Shown: piece after piece, positions 32,737-41,319 of the stretch | Numbering within the stretch: position 1 is the stretch's first letter | Layout of the letters: every line of letters begins with the position of its first letter | Source: Silicimonas algicola | GTDB lineage: Bacteria > Pseudomonadota > Alphaproteobacteria > Rhodobacterales > Rhodobacteraceae | Assembly (NCBI RefSeq): GCF_003148765.1 | Contig: NZ_QGGV01000008.1 | Span: 121,853-185,852 of the forward strand | Reading direction: 5' to 3' | Length of the DNA stretch: 64,000 bases | Translations under genes and position numbers: made by a program | The notes under the pieces: model-generated | The model's database searches: none | Seen by the model: the letters and a program-made list of their open reading frames with translations, nothing else | What the model was told of the DNA's origin: nothing

Positions 32737-33837
32737 ATGGCCGGTAAGAATGGCGGACCCTGGGGCGGCGGCGGCGGCGACGATCGCGGCCCGCGGCGGC
32801 CCGACAGGGACAGCCCGCAAATTCCCGAGATCGACGAAATCATGAAGCGCGGACAGGAGCGCCTGAAGGTGCTCATGGGCGGTCGCGGCGGCGGAAATCG
32901 CGGCGGCGACGGACCGGGCCTCTCGAAGGGGACCATCGGCCTCGGCGCTCTGGCGCTGCTGGCGGTCTGGGCCTTCGCCTCGTTCTACACCGTTCGGCCG
33001 GAAGAAAGATCGGTCGAACTGTTCCTCGGCGAGCAAAGCGGGATCGGCGATCCCGGCCTCAACTTCGCGCCCTGGCCATTGGTCACCTACGAGGTCATAC
33101 CTGTCACCCGCGAACAATCCGAAGACATCGGAATGGGCCGCGACGGCGACGATGGCCTGATGCTGACCACCGACGAAAATATCGTCGATATCGACTTCCA
33201 GGTGGTCTGGAACATCACCAATCCTGCCGAGTACCTCTTCAACCTTCGCGACGGCCCCGAGACAGTGCGCGCGGTTTCCGAATCCGCCATGCGCGAGATC
33301 GTGGCGGGATCTGAACTGGCGCCTCTCCTGAACCGCGACCGCGCGCTGACCGCACAGCGCGCGAAGGAATTGATCCAGGCGACGCTGGACAGCTATCAGG
33401 CCGGGATCAACGTCGTTCGCGTCAACCTCAACAAGGCCGACCCTCCGAACGAGGTCATCGACGCTTTCCGCGACGTGCAGGCCGCAGAGCAGGAACGCGA
33501 CCGGCTTGAACGCCAGGCGGACGCCTATGCAAACCGCGTCCTTGCCGAGGCGCGGGGTCAATCCGCGCAGGTGCTCGAGGACGCAGAGGGCTATCGCGCC
33601 CAGGTCGTGAACGACGCTCTGGGCGAGGCGAGTCGCTTCCTCGCCGTCCTGAACGAGTATCAGCAGGCCCCGGACGTGACGCGCCGCCGCCTTTACATCG
33701 AGACGCTCGAAAAGGTGCTTGGCGACGTCGACAAGATCATCCTCGACGAGAACGTAAGTGGTGGGGAGGGCGTCGTGCCATACTTGCCGCTGAACGAACT
33801 GCGCCGCAACGCGCCTGCCGACGGCGGAGGAAACTGA
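32737..33837 (+). CDS. hflK: HflK, FtsH protease modulator (SPFH family)
   Basis: A 366-residue membrane protein that with HflC forms a large complex around FtsH at the inner membrane. It has a Gly-rich cytoplasmic N-terminus (WGGGGGDDRG), one transmembrane helix (IGLGALALLAVWAFASFYTV), the SPFH/band-7 domain and a C-terminal helical region (EQERDRLERQADAYANRVLAEARGQ is the coiled coil, in parts). hflC starts one base after its stop. Confidence 0.96.
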   Translation: MAGKNGGPWGGGGGDDRGPRRPDRDSPQIPEIDEIMKRGQERLKVLMGGRGGGNRGGDGPGLSKGTIGLGALALLAVWAFASFYTVRPEERSVELFLGEQSGIGDPGLNFAPWPLVTYEVIPVTREQSEDIGMGRDGDDGLMLTTDENIVDIDFQVVWNITNPAEYLFNLRDGPETVRAVSESAMREIVAGSELAPLLNRDRALTAQRAKELIQATLDSYQAGINVVRVNLNKADPPNEVIDAFRDVQAAEQERDRLERQADAYANRVLAEARGQSAQVLEDAEGYRAQVVNDALGEASRFLAVLNEYQQAPDVTRRRLYIETLEKVLGDVDKIILDENVSGGEGVVPYLPLNELRRNAPADGGGN

Positions 33838-33838
33838 C

Positions 33839-34852
33839 ATGAACAGGCTTACCATAGCCCTTGCCGCCGTCGTCGTTCTGCTCGTCGTCGCCCTTTCCTC
33901 GGTCTTCATCGTGGAAGAGCGGGAAAAGGCGCTGATCCTCCAGTTCGGCCAGATCAAGCAGGTCAAGAACGACCCCGGACTGGGTTTCAAGATCCCGTTC
34001 ATTCAGGAGGTCGTGCGTTACGACGACCGCATCCTGTCTCTCGACACACCCGCCATCGAGATCACGCCATCCGATGACCGTCGCCTCGTGGTCGATGCCT
34101 TTGCGCGGTATCGGATCGGGGACACCGACGACGCGGTGATCCAGTTCCGCCAGGCCGTCGGCCTGGGCGGTCTCGAGTCGGCCGAGGATCGTCTTGCCTC
34201 GATTCTCATCGACGAGATCCGTGCGGTCCTCGGTGCCGAGGGCGTGACGTCGAACACCATCCTGTCTTCCGAGCGTGCCGAACTGATGAACCGCATCCGC
34301 GCCAACGCCGACGCGGAAGCAGCCGCCCTGGGACTTGACGTGGTCGACGTGAGGCTGAAGCAGACCAACCTGCCGGAGCAGAACCTTGCCGCAACGTTCG
34401 ACCGGATGCGGGCCGAGCGCGAGCGCGAGGCGACCGACGAGCGCGCCCGGGGCGCCGAAGCGGCGCAGCGCGTCCAGGCGCAGGCTGACCGCACCGTGGT
34501 CGAGATCGTCTCCGAAGCGACCCGCGAGGCCGAGATCGTGCGAGGCGAGGCAGACGGCGAACGGAACGGGATCTTCGCCGAAGCCTATGGCGCCGACGAG
34601 GACTTCTTTCGCTTTTATCGTTCGCTGACGGCGTACGAGAACGCGCTCAAGGGTTCCAACTCGACGCTCGTCATCACGCCGGACAGCGAGTTCTTCGAAT
34701 TCCTCGACAGCGCGGGCGTTTCGTCAGGCGTCGGTGCGAGTGACGCACCTGCCGCTGTCGAGACGTCGCCCGAAGCAGCGCCTGAGGACGAGGCCTCTGT
34801 CCCCGAACCCCAGCCGGCTCCAGGCTCGGGTGTGACGCTCGGCGGCAACTGA
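33839..34852 (+). CDS. hflC: HflC, FtsH protease modulator (SPFH family)
   Basis: A 337-residue partner of HflK, with an N-terminal membrane helix (LAAVVVLLVVALSSVFIV), the band-7 domain (ALILQFGQIKQVKNDPGLGFK) and a coiled coil. Compared with typical HflC of about 290-300 residues it has a C-terminal extension rich in Ala, Pro, Glu and Ser (about residues 290-337), probably disordered and of unknown use. hflK-hflC-DUF2065 is a common alphaproteobacterial order. Confidence 0.95.
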   Translation: MNRLTIALAAVVVLLVVALSSVFIVEEREKALILQFGQIKQVKNDPGLGFKIPFIQEVVRYDDRILSLDTPAIEITPSDDRRLVVDAFARYRIGDTDDAVIQFRQAVGLGGLESAEDRLASILIDEIRAVLGAEGVTSNTILSSERAELMNRIRANADAEAAALGLDVVDVRLKQTNLPEQNLAATFDRMRAEREREATDERARGAEAAQRVQAQADRTVVEIVSEATREAEIVRGEADGERNGIFAEAYGADEDFFRFYRSLTAYENALKGSNSTLVITPDSEFFEFLDSAGVSSGVGASDAPAAVETSPEAAPEDEASVPEPQPAPGSGVTLGGN

Positions 34853-34871
34853 CGGCAGGGAGGACGGCGGC

Positions 34872-35063
34872 ATGACCCTCGTCCTCCTCGGCATCGGGCT
34901 CGTCCTTGTCTTCGAGGGTCTGGTGCTGGCACTTCTGCCGAACCGGCTGGAAGAGCTGATCCGGATGATCACGGAGATACCGATCGAGACGCGCCGGGCC
35001 TACGGGCTCGGCGCGGTAGCGCTTGGCGTCCTTCTGGTCTGGCTGGCGCAGACTATCGGCTGA
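34872..35063 (+). CDS. DUF2065 small membrane protein
   Basis: A 63-residue protein with two hydrophobic helices (residues 2-21 and 44-61) around a short loop, RLEELIRMITEIP. This matches DUF2065 (YjeT-like), commonly encoded after hflKC. It follows hflC by 19 bp and is probably co-transcribed. Function is unknown; a role with the FtsH-HflKC complex is inferred from gene order only. Confidence 0.85.
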   Translation: MTLVLLGIGLVLVFEGLVLALLPNRLEELIRMITEIPIETRRAYGLGAVALGVLLVWLAQTIG

Positions 35064-35066
35064 CGG

Positions 35067-35327
35067 CTAATGCCCCATTTCCTGAGGCGCCGAGCTGATG
35101 CCGGCCTTGGGTATGGCATCGCCCTTCTCGTACTTGTCGAGAAGCCTGTGACCCCGCGCCTCGGCCTTCCGAATGCGCATCGCGGTCAGGTAGGTCTCCT
35201 GCAACGTCGGGGAGGACGAGCCGATCTCGTCGGCGATCCGCTTCTCGATCGTGTCTATTCCGGTGCGCGCCATGAGTTCGGTCGTCCGCTTGGCGAGGCC
35301 GTCGGCCACCTCTTCCAGTATCGACAT
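35067..35327 (-). CDS. Hypothetical 86-residue cytoplasmic protein
   Basis: A small helical protein (MSILEEVADGLAKRTTEL) with AGGTGGG upstream of the ATG. It has no signal peptide or membrane helix and ends in a flexible tail (SSAPQEMGH). The regular frame and good start suggest a real gene, but I do not recognise a family. It converges on the DUF2065 gene. Confidence 0.55.
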   Translation of the reverse strand: MSILEEVADGLAKRTTELMARTGIDTIEKRIADEIGSSSPTLQETYLTAMRIRKAEARGHRLLDKYEKGDAIPKAGISSAPQEMGH

Positions 35328-35459
35328 ATCCCACCTTTCCTGAATCCTGTCTCGCCCTAGCCCGGCTTTGTGGCCGAAACTGGGACAAAGGGCGGAAATC
35401 GCGCGAAACATGCCGCAGCGGGACTTGCCTTCGCCGGGTCTTGCGGCGTTGTTGGGCGC

Positions 35460-36833
35460 ATGTTCCTGTCGGTCTTCGAGATGTTCAAGGTGGGCGTCGG
35501 TCCCTCGTCGTCCCACACCATGGGGCCGATGGTGGCGGCCGGACGGTTCCTCGACCTCTTGCGCGCTTCGGCCTTCACGCCTTTCGGCGTCCGGGCCTCG
35601 CTTCACGGTTCGCTTGCCTTCACGGGCGTGGGCCATGCGACGGATCGCGCGACGATCCTCGGCCTCGCGGGGTTCAGGCCCGACAGCTATGACGCGGAGC
35701 GGGCCGAGAGCGAGTTGGCGCGCGTGGCGGCGGAGCGGACGGTGACGCCCGAGGGGCTGCCGGCGCTGGCCTTCGACCCCGCGTCGGACCTCGTGTTCGA
35801 CTACGGGCCTCCCCTGCCCGGCCATGCCAACGGGTTGATCCTGAGAGCCACCGACGCGCAGGGCGACGTGATCCTGGCGCAGACCTACTATTCGGTCGGG
35901 GGCGGATTCGTGCTGACAGAACAGGAGCTTGCGTCCGGGGGCGACACCGACCGCGGGCCGGCCGTGCCCTACCCGTTCCGCTCGGCGGCAGAGATGCTGG
36001 AGATGAACCGGGCGTCGGGGCTGTCCATCGCGGCGATGAAGCGGGCGAACGAGATGTCGCGCGGGACGGCCGAGGCGCTGGACCGGGGGCTGGCTCGGAT
36101 TTGGGAGGTGATGAAGGGGACGATGGACCGGGGGCTGGCCACGGATGGGGTGCTGCCGGGGGGTCTGAACGTCAAGCGGAGGGCTCCGGCGATCCTCAGG
36201 GCGCTCGAGGCCGAGAGGGGGCGGAACCTGACGGCGCCGCATGTCATCAACGACTGGATCTCGACCTATGCCATGGCGGTTAACGAGGAAAATGCCGCGG
36301 GAGGTCAAGTGGTTACGGCTCCGACCAACGGGGCGGCGGGGGTCATTCCGGCGACGATCCGCTACTGGCTCGACCATGTGCCGGGGGCGTCGCAGGCGCG
36401 GGTGCCGGAGTTCCTGCTGACGGCGGCGGCGGTGGGGGGGCTGATCAAGTTCAACGCGTCGATCTCGGGCGCCGAATGCGGGTGCCAGGCGGAGGTCGGA
36501 TCGGCAGCGGCGATGGCGGCTGCGGGGCTGGCGGCCGTTCTGGGGGGTAGCCCGGAACAGGTTGAGAATGCTGCGGAAATCGCCTTGGAACATCACCTCG
36601 GGATGACCTGCGACCCGGTGCGGGGGCTGGTCCAGGTGCCCTGCATCGAGCGCAACGGACTGGGGGCGATCAAGGCGGTCTCGGCCGCCTCGCTGGCGCT
36701 GCGGGGGGACGGATCCCACCTTGTTCCACTGGACGCGGCCATCGAGACGATGCGCCAGACCGGGGCCGACATGAGCGAGAAATACAAGGAAACGGCGCTC
36801 GGCGGGCTGGCGGTCAACGTGCCGAACTGCTGA
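35460..36833 (+). CDS. sdaA: L-serine ammonia-lyase (single-chain, iron-sulfur)
   Basis: A 457-residue enzyme converting L-serine to pyruvate and ammonia. The N-terminal substrate/serine-binding motif VGVGPSSSHTMGPM is diagnostic. The [4Fe-4S] ligands are present in ISGAECGCQAE and GMTCDPVRGLVQVPCIE, and ENAAGGQVVTAPTNGAAG is conserved. The two domains are fused, as in E. coli SdaA/SdaB. ATG 35460 was chosen to match the family N-terminus; the frame is open to 35370. Confidence 0.96.
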   Translation: MFLSVFEMFKVGVGPSSSHTMGPMVAAGRFLDLLRASAFTPFGVRASLHGSLAFTGVGHATDRATILGLAGFRPDSYDAERAESELARVAAERTVTPEGLPALAFDPASDLVFDYGPPLPGHANGLILRATDAQGDVILAQTYYSVGGGFVLTEQELASGGDTDRGPAVPYPFRSAAEMLEMNRASGLSIAAMKRANEMSRGTAEALDRGLARIWEVMKGTMDRGLATDGVLPGGLNVKRRAPAILRALEAERGRNLTAPHVINDWISTYAMAVNEENAAGGQVVTAPTNGAAGVIPATIRYWLDHVPGASQARVPEFLLTAAAVGGLIKFNASISGAECGCQAEVGSAAAMAAAGLAAVLGGSPEQVENAAEIALEHHLGMTCDPVRGLVQVPCIERNGLGAIKAVSAASLALRGDGSHLVPLDAAIETMRQTGADMSEKYKETALGGLAVNVPNC

Positions 36834-37177
36834 GGCTACGGGGCCCGGGTCGGCGTCCCGGGGCGGGGGTCGTCAACCCTCTGATTTGTCTGGATTCCGA
36901 GAGAAACGTCCCATCGGTATCACGTCGGTATTGCGTCGGTATTGCGTCGGTGCGGGTTGGATGGGCGGTAGGGGGTGGGACCAGGGTCTCAGCAGGGCGG
37001 GAAGCTGTCCTTCGCTGCAGCGTCGATGGCAACATCAAGCTAGGAACCGGAAGCTGGCCTGTCCCGGTTTCAGACCGGCCGCTTCTCAAGCGTGAGGTCG
37101 GAAACCACCTTGCGACGCCGCTCGCTGTATACCGTGCGCGGGGCGGAACCAGTGGGCAGGGGAGACCATGCACGCAC
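36834..37177. other. Intergenic region after sdaA with tandem 11-bp repeats
   Basis: Two exact copies of GTCGGTATTGC (36924-36945) are flanked by a diverged copy on each side (36913-36923 and 36946-36956). A hairpin AACCGG/CCGGTT lies near 37047-37071. The two flanking genes converge here. No gene is seen in the 344 bp. Confidence 0.55.
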
Positions 37178-37957
37178 CTAGCGGACCGGAAGAATATCGG
37201 CGGAAGATCGCAAGGGCGTATCGTCCGAACCAACAAGAACGTACAGGACCTCGGCCCACTCCGCTCCCACGTTGCGCGCCTGGTGAGGCCAATCGACCGC
37301 CTCGATCAGTGCATCTCCGGCGCGGTAGCGTCTTTCTCCGGGGGTGCCGTAATCCGTGACGATCTCGCCGGAGATCACATAGGCAAAAAGCGGGGCGGCA
37401 TGAGTGTGCCATTCCGATGCCTCACCCGGCGCGATGACGGTGATCCCGGCCATCAGCCGGGCCGAAGACGCGGGCCAGACCAGAGGCTGATCAAGAACCG
37501 TTGACTTCGTGTCCAGAAGAACTCGAGGTTCCTTGGTAGGTGGAATATTCGCTTCCGACTTCGGCAGCAGGTTAAGCCACAGCAGCGCGCCCAAGATCAA
37601 TAGACCTGCTGCCGCGCCAAGGGGGCGGACCTTGCTGCGTCCGCGCAAATCGTCTTCGCGGGTGACGCTCGAAGTGAACATATATCCCCGTTTCGGCACG
37701 GTCCGAATCAGGTGGCCTTCCTCGTCACCAAGTCTGCGGCGCAAGTCTGCAACGCACTGCGTAAGCGAGTTTTCCTGTACGGTGACATCCGGCCAGAGCG
37801 CATCCTGCAGGGCGTTCTTGCCGACGACGCTGCCTGCCCTTTCGACGAGAAGGTTGAGAAGGTCATACGATTTGGGACGAAGCGCGACGAGTGTTTGGCC
37901 GCGCTTCAACTCGCACGTGGCCGTGTCGAGAAGAAAGTTTGCGAACACATAGCGCAT
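37178..37957 (-). CDS. Membrane-bound winged-helix regulator with periplasmic cupin domain
   Basis: A 259-residue protein with a ToxR/CadC layout. Residues 1-100 form an OmpR-type winged helix (LRPKSYDLLNLLVE, ENSLTQCVADLRRRLGD, IRTVPKRGYMF). A single transmembrane helix follows (about 112-128, GAAAGLLILGALLWLNLL). The C-terminal 110 residues form a cupin (MAGITVIAPGEASEWHTHAAPLFAYVISGEI) with histidines that could bind metal. The cupin would lie in the periplasm and sense a small molecule or metal while the N-terminus binds DNA. It is divergent from a secreted HExxH protein, a likely target. Confidence 0.85.
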   Translation of the reverse strand: MRYVFANFLLDTATCELKRGQTLVALRPKSYDLLNLLVERAGSVVGKNALQDALWPDVTVQENSLTQCVADLRRRLGDEEGHLIRTVPKRGYMFTSSVTREDDLRGRSKVRPLGAAAGLLILGALLWLNLLPKSEANIPPTKEPRVLLDTKSTVLDQPLVWPASSARLMAGITVIAPGEASEWHTHAAPLFAYVISGEIVTDYGTPGERRYRAGDALIEAVDWPHQARNVGAEWAEVLYVLVGSDDTPLRSSADILPVR

Positions 37958-38111
37958 CGCCGTGCAGCTCTGAAGATGGCGGAGCCAAGAATGATTTTCA
38001 GCAGAATATTAGCGCATTTTTAGGAAGATTTCACCCACCGATCACGACAGCCAGCCCGGGCCGTCCCATCATTCCGCCCATGCAAACCAAAAGACTTGAT
38101 GGAGAGATCTG

Positions 38112-38636
38112 ATGGTATCCCTTGCGTCGCGGACCGCTATTCTCATGTCCCTGTCATTCTCAGTGGCACCCCCGCTCATCGCCGAGCCGTATGCCGCTGA
38201 ATGTCCTGCCGACAATTTGCGACAGCATGGACCCGGACCAGACCTTGCGGACCTGTGGGACTGGGTGCGAGGCGAACTCAGCTTTGAGGATGATCTGCCC
38301 CCGCCACAGGTGTGCCGCGTCGACAGCGACGTCATCCAAGCCATGCGCCCCGGCACGGCCCTCGATACAGTGGCGCTCTACGACAGAGCGCGGCACCGCA
38401 TTCTTCTGAGCAGGTATTGGAACCCTGCCGACGCCGTCGACCAATCCGTCATCGTGCACGAGCTCGTCCATCATGCACAGGCGTTGTCCGGTCGACGGCT
38501 GGCCTGTGCTTCTGCAGGCGAAGCAGAGGCTTATGACCTTCAGGCCAAGTGGCTGGACGCGCATGACCTGGACCTTGATACCGCGTTCGGTATCGACGCG
38601 CTAACCCGGCTGGTCCTTGTCAACTGCGCTTACTAG
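38112..38636 (+). CDS. Secreted protein with HExxH motif, putative metallopeptidase
   Basis: A 174-residue protein with an N-terminal signal peptide (ILMSLSFSVAPPLIA). The motif VIVHELVHHAQ gives HELVH, a zincin-type metal site, and a downstream Glu in AGEAEAYDLQAKWL could be the third ligand. Cysteines occur at C31, C68, C132 and near the end. It resembles DUF6647-type proteins from memory. GGAGAG lies before the ATG. It is divergently transcribed from the winged-helix/cupin regulator. Confidence 0.7.
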   Translation: MVSLASRTAILMSLSFSVAPPLIAEPYAAECPADNLRQHGPGPDLADLWDWVRGELSFEDDLPPPQVCRVDSDVIQAMRPGTALDTVALYDRARHRILLSRYWNPADAVDQSVIVHELVHHAQALSGRRLACASAGEAEAYDLQAKWLDAHDLDLDTAFGIDALTRLVLVNCAY

Positions 38637-38660
38637 AGCTTCGGAAGCCAACGCTCCCCC

Positions 38661-39116
38661 CTAAATCTCCCCCTTCGCCTCCCGCGCCATGTGGTCCAGC
38701 ACGGCGTTGACGAATTTGGGCTCCTTGCCCTCGGGGAAGAAGGCGTGGGCGACGTCGACGTATTCGGTGATGATGACGCGGGGCGGGGCGGCGCCCTCGA
38801 CGAGTTCGGCTCCGGCGGCGCGGAACAGCGCCCTCAGCGTGGGGTCGATGCGGGCGATGGGCCATTTGGCGACGAGCGCGCGGTCGGTCATCTGGTCGAT
38901 GCGGCCCTGCCAGTTGACGGCGTCGTCGATCAGCTTGCGGAAGAGGTCGAGGTCGGCCTCGGCCATCTCGTCCCCGTCGATCTCGACGCCGATGCGGAAA
39001 TCCTCGAACTCCTTCTGGACGCGGGGCGCGGCCTGGCCCGAGTGCTCCATCTGGAAGAGCGCCTGCACGGCGTAGAGGCGGGCCGCACTTTTCATCTGGC
39101 GAGTGGTGCGGGTCAT
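38661..39116 (-). CDS. nusB: Transcription antitermination factor NusB
   Basis: A 151-residue all-helical NusB. The RNA-binding N-terminus SAARLYAVQALFQMEHSG and the C-terminal helix pattern with VIITEYVDVAHAFFPEGKEPKFVNAVLD are conserved. NusB with NusE (S10) binds boxA and promotes rRNA transcription. It overlaps ribH by four bases (ATGA), the classic ribH-nusB arrangement. Confidence 0.97.
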   Translation of the reverse strand: MTRTTRQMKSAARLYAVQALFQMEHSGQAAPRVQKEFEDFRIGVEIDGDEMAEADLDLFRKLIDDAVNWQGRIDQMTDRALVAKWPIARIDPTLRALFRAAGAELVEGAAPPRVIITEYVDVAHAFFPEGKEPKFVNAVLDHMAREAKGEI

Positions 39117-39589
39117 GCGCGGGCCTTCGCGAAGCGGCGCGTGAGGGCGACGAGGTGGAGGGCCGCGGCCGCTGCTCCCCCGCCCTTGTTCTGGCCCGCG
39201 GGATCGGCGCGGACGGCGGCCTGGTCGTAGGTCTCGACCGTCAGGATGCCGTTGCCGATGCAGGCGCCCTCGAGCCCGAGGAGGGTCAGGGCGCGGCTCG
39301 AGTCGTTGCAGACGGTGTCGTAGTGCGTGGTCTCGCCCCGGATGACGCAGCCGAGCGCCACGAAGCCGTCGAAGCCACCCGCGCGGGCGATGCCGATGGC
39401 GGCGGGGACCTCGAGCGCGCCCGGAACCTCGATCACCTCGGCTTCGGCGCCTGCGGCGTCGAGGGTGGCGCGGGCTCCGGTCACGAGGTCGTCGGCGATG
39501 TCCTTGTAGTAGGGGGCGACGACGATGAGGACGCGGACGGGGGCGTCGAAGGCCGGAAGGTCGAGCGTGTGGTGCGACTGTCCGGCCAT
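39113..39589 (-). CDS. ribH: 6,7-dimethyl-8-ribityllumazine synthase
   Basis: A 158-residue lumazine synthase, which condenses the ribityl-pyrimidinedione with dihydroxybutanone phosphate. Conserved stretches are VEVPGALEVPAAI (as IEVPGALEVPAAIG), ALGCVIRGETTHYDTV with the catalytic His, and GNGILTVET. Normal length. It lies one base from ribB and overlaps nusB. Confidence 0.97.
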   Translation of the reverse strand: MAGQSHHTLDLPAFDAPVRVLIVVAPYYKDIADDLVTGARATLDAAGAEAEVIEVPGALEVPAAIGIARAGGFDGFVALGCVIRGETTHYDTVCNDSSRALTLLGLEGACIGNGILTVETYDQAAVRADPAGQNKGGGAAAAALHLVALTRRFAKARA

Positions 39590-39590
39590 G

Positions 39591-40712
39591 TCAGTCGGCC
39601 GTCACGGGGCGGGTGCCCACGATGGAGAGGCCATAGGCGTCGAGGCCGACGATGCGGGGCCTGGGCGAGTTGGTCAGGAGCACGATCTCGTGGAGGCCGA
39701 GGGAGGAGAGGATCTGCGCGCCGAGGCCGTATTGGCGCAGCGTCTGGGGCGAGGCCGCGCCGCCCGGGACGAGCTTCATCGTGGTGTCGCGGAGGAGGAC
39801 GAGGACGCCCCTGCCCTCACGCGCGATGAGCGTCATGGCGTCGCCGAACTCGTCGCGGCGGCCGGTGGGGCCGAGGCCCACGACGTCGAGGAGCGGGTCC
39901 ATCGCGTGCATCCGCACGAGGCAGGGTCCGTCGCCGGGGATGTCGCCCTTGGTCAGGACGATGTGCTCGTCGCCGTGGGCGGTGTCGGTGAAGACGCGCA
40001 TCTGCCATTCGCCGCCGAATTCGGCGCGCACGGTTTCCTCGCGCGTGATGCGGACGAGGTTGTCGTGGCGGCGGCGGTAGGAGATGAGGTCGGAGATGGT
40101 GCCGATCTTGAGGCCGTGGCGCTGCGCGAAGGCGACGAGCTCGGGCAGGCGCGACATGCTGCCGTCGTCGTTCATGATCTCGCAGATCACGCCCGAGGGG
40201 TTGAGGCCGGCGAGGCGGGCGACGTCGACCGCGGCCTCGGTATGGCCGGCGCGGACGAGGACGCCGCCGTCGCGGGCGCGGAGGGGAAAGACGTGGCCGG
40301 GGGTGGCGATGTCCTGCGCGGTCTTGGCGGCGTCGATGGCGACGGCGACGGTGCGGGCGCGGTCATGGGCCGAGATGCCGGTCGACACGCCCTCGCGCGC
40401 CTCGATGGAGACGGTGAAGGCGGTCTCGTGGCGCGACGAGTTCTGCGAGGCCATGAGCGGTAGGCCCAAGGCATCGATGCGCTCGCCCGGAAGCGACAGG
40501 CAGATCAGGCCGCGGCCGTGGGTGGCCATGAAGTTGATCGCCTCGGGCGTGGCCATCTGGGCGGGGATGACGAGGTCGCCCTCGTTCTCGCGGTCCTCGT
40601 GGTCGACGAGGATGAACATGCGGCCATTGCGGGCGTCGTCGATGATCTCCTCGATCGTCGAAATCGCATCGCGCCAGCCGTCTTCCACGGGTCCGGGGGT
40701 CTCGTAATTCAT
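39591..40712 (-). CDS. ribB: 3,4-dihydroxy-2-butanone-4-phosphate synthase with degenerate GTP cyclohydrolase II domain (RibBX type)
   Basis: A 373-residue two-domain protein. The N-terminal domain (about 1-210) has the DHBP-synthase motifs DHEDRENEGDLVIPA, TGISAHDRARTV and GHTEAAVDVARLAG. The C-terminal domain aligns with GTP cyclohydrolase II, but the zinc ligands (C...CxC in the HSECLTGD...RCDCG region) read as HAMDPLLD and GRRDEF, so all three cysteines are missing. It therefore should not convert GTP; a separate RibA is needed elsewhere in the genome. Such hybrids are known as RibBX in proteobacteria. Start ATG 40712; an ATG at 40724 is also in frame. Confidence 0.93.
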   Translation of the reverse strand: MNYETPGPVEDGWRDAISTIEEIIDDARNGRMFILVDHEDRENEGDLVIPAQMATPEAINFMATHGRGLICLSLPGERIDALGLPLMASQNSSRHETAFTVSIEAREGVSTGISAHDRARTVAVAIDAAKTAQDIATPGHVFPLRARDGGVLVRAGHTEAAVDVARLAGLNPSGVICEIMNDDGSMSRLPELVAFAQRHGLKIGTISDLISYRRRHDNLVRITREETVRAEFGGEWQMRVFTDTAHGDEHIVLTKGDIPGDGPCLVRMHAMDPLLDVVGLGPTGRRDEFGDAMTLIAREGRGVLVLLRDTTMKLVPGGAASPQTLRQYGLGAQILSSLGLHEIVLLTNSPRPRIVGLDAYGLSIVGTRPVTAD

Positions 40713-40770
40713 GGGGCACGCCATAGCGGATGGCCCGTGCCTTGGCCAGAGGGCGCGGGGGTGCGGGACG

Positions 40771-41319
40771 TCAGGGGAAGTAGCGCTCGGCGGGGACGTA
40801 GCCGGCGAGGCGCGCGGTCTCGGCCCAGCCGCGTTCGATGTGGGTCTCGCCCACGACGACGATGGCGTCGCGCGGGGTGCGGCCGGCGAGGTCGAGGATG
40901 CGGCGGCGCGTCTCGCCCCAGGTCTCGGCGAGGCCAGGGGCGCGGTCGGCATCGAGGAGGATCGCGTTGCGGTCGAGCGCCTCGCGCGGGTCGTGGGGGA
41001 GGTGCAGGAGGGCGAGGATGTCGACGCTGTCGAGGTCGGCCAGCTTCGCCTCGCGCCGGGGGTCGATCCGGGCGTCGCGCAGCATCCGGAGCGCATTGTC
41101 CGAGAAGAGGAGAGCCACGATGTCGCGTCCCGTGGCGGCGCGAATGCCGGCGTAGGACTTGTAGTCGAGGCCGAGTTCGCGGGCGCGCTTCACGCGGCGG
41201 CGCACGACCTCGAGCGGCATCTTCGGCAGAAGCTCGGCCCGCGCCCTGCCCCAGGCATAGCGGCGCCATGCGCCGCCCGGCTCCATCGTGGGTCCCTGGT
41301 TGTGGCCGAGCATGGTCAT
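40771..41319 (-). CDS. Conserved hypothetical protein within the riboflavin operon
   Basis: A 182-residue protein between ribE and ribB. It begins MTMLGHNQGP, a start recalled from Rhodobacteraceae proteins of unknown function, and has a basic N-terminal region (RVKRARELGLDYKSYAGIRAATGRDIVALLFSDNAL) that looks like a nucleic-acid or HTH-type domain. The C-terminal part contains VVVGETHIERGWAETARLAGYVP. It overlaps ribE by four bases (ATGA). No function assigned. Confidence 0.75.
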   Translation of the reverse strand: MTMLGHNQGPTMEPGGAWRRYAWGRARAELLPKMPLEVVRRRVKRARELGLDYKSYAGIRAATGRDIVALLFSDNALRMLRDARIDPRREAKLADLDSVDILALLHLPHDPREALDRNAILLDADRAPGLAETWGETRRRILDLAGRTPRDAIVVVGETHIERGWAETARLAGYVPAERYFP

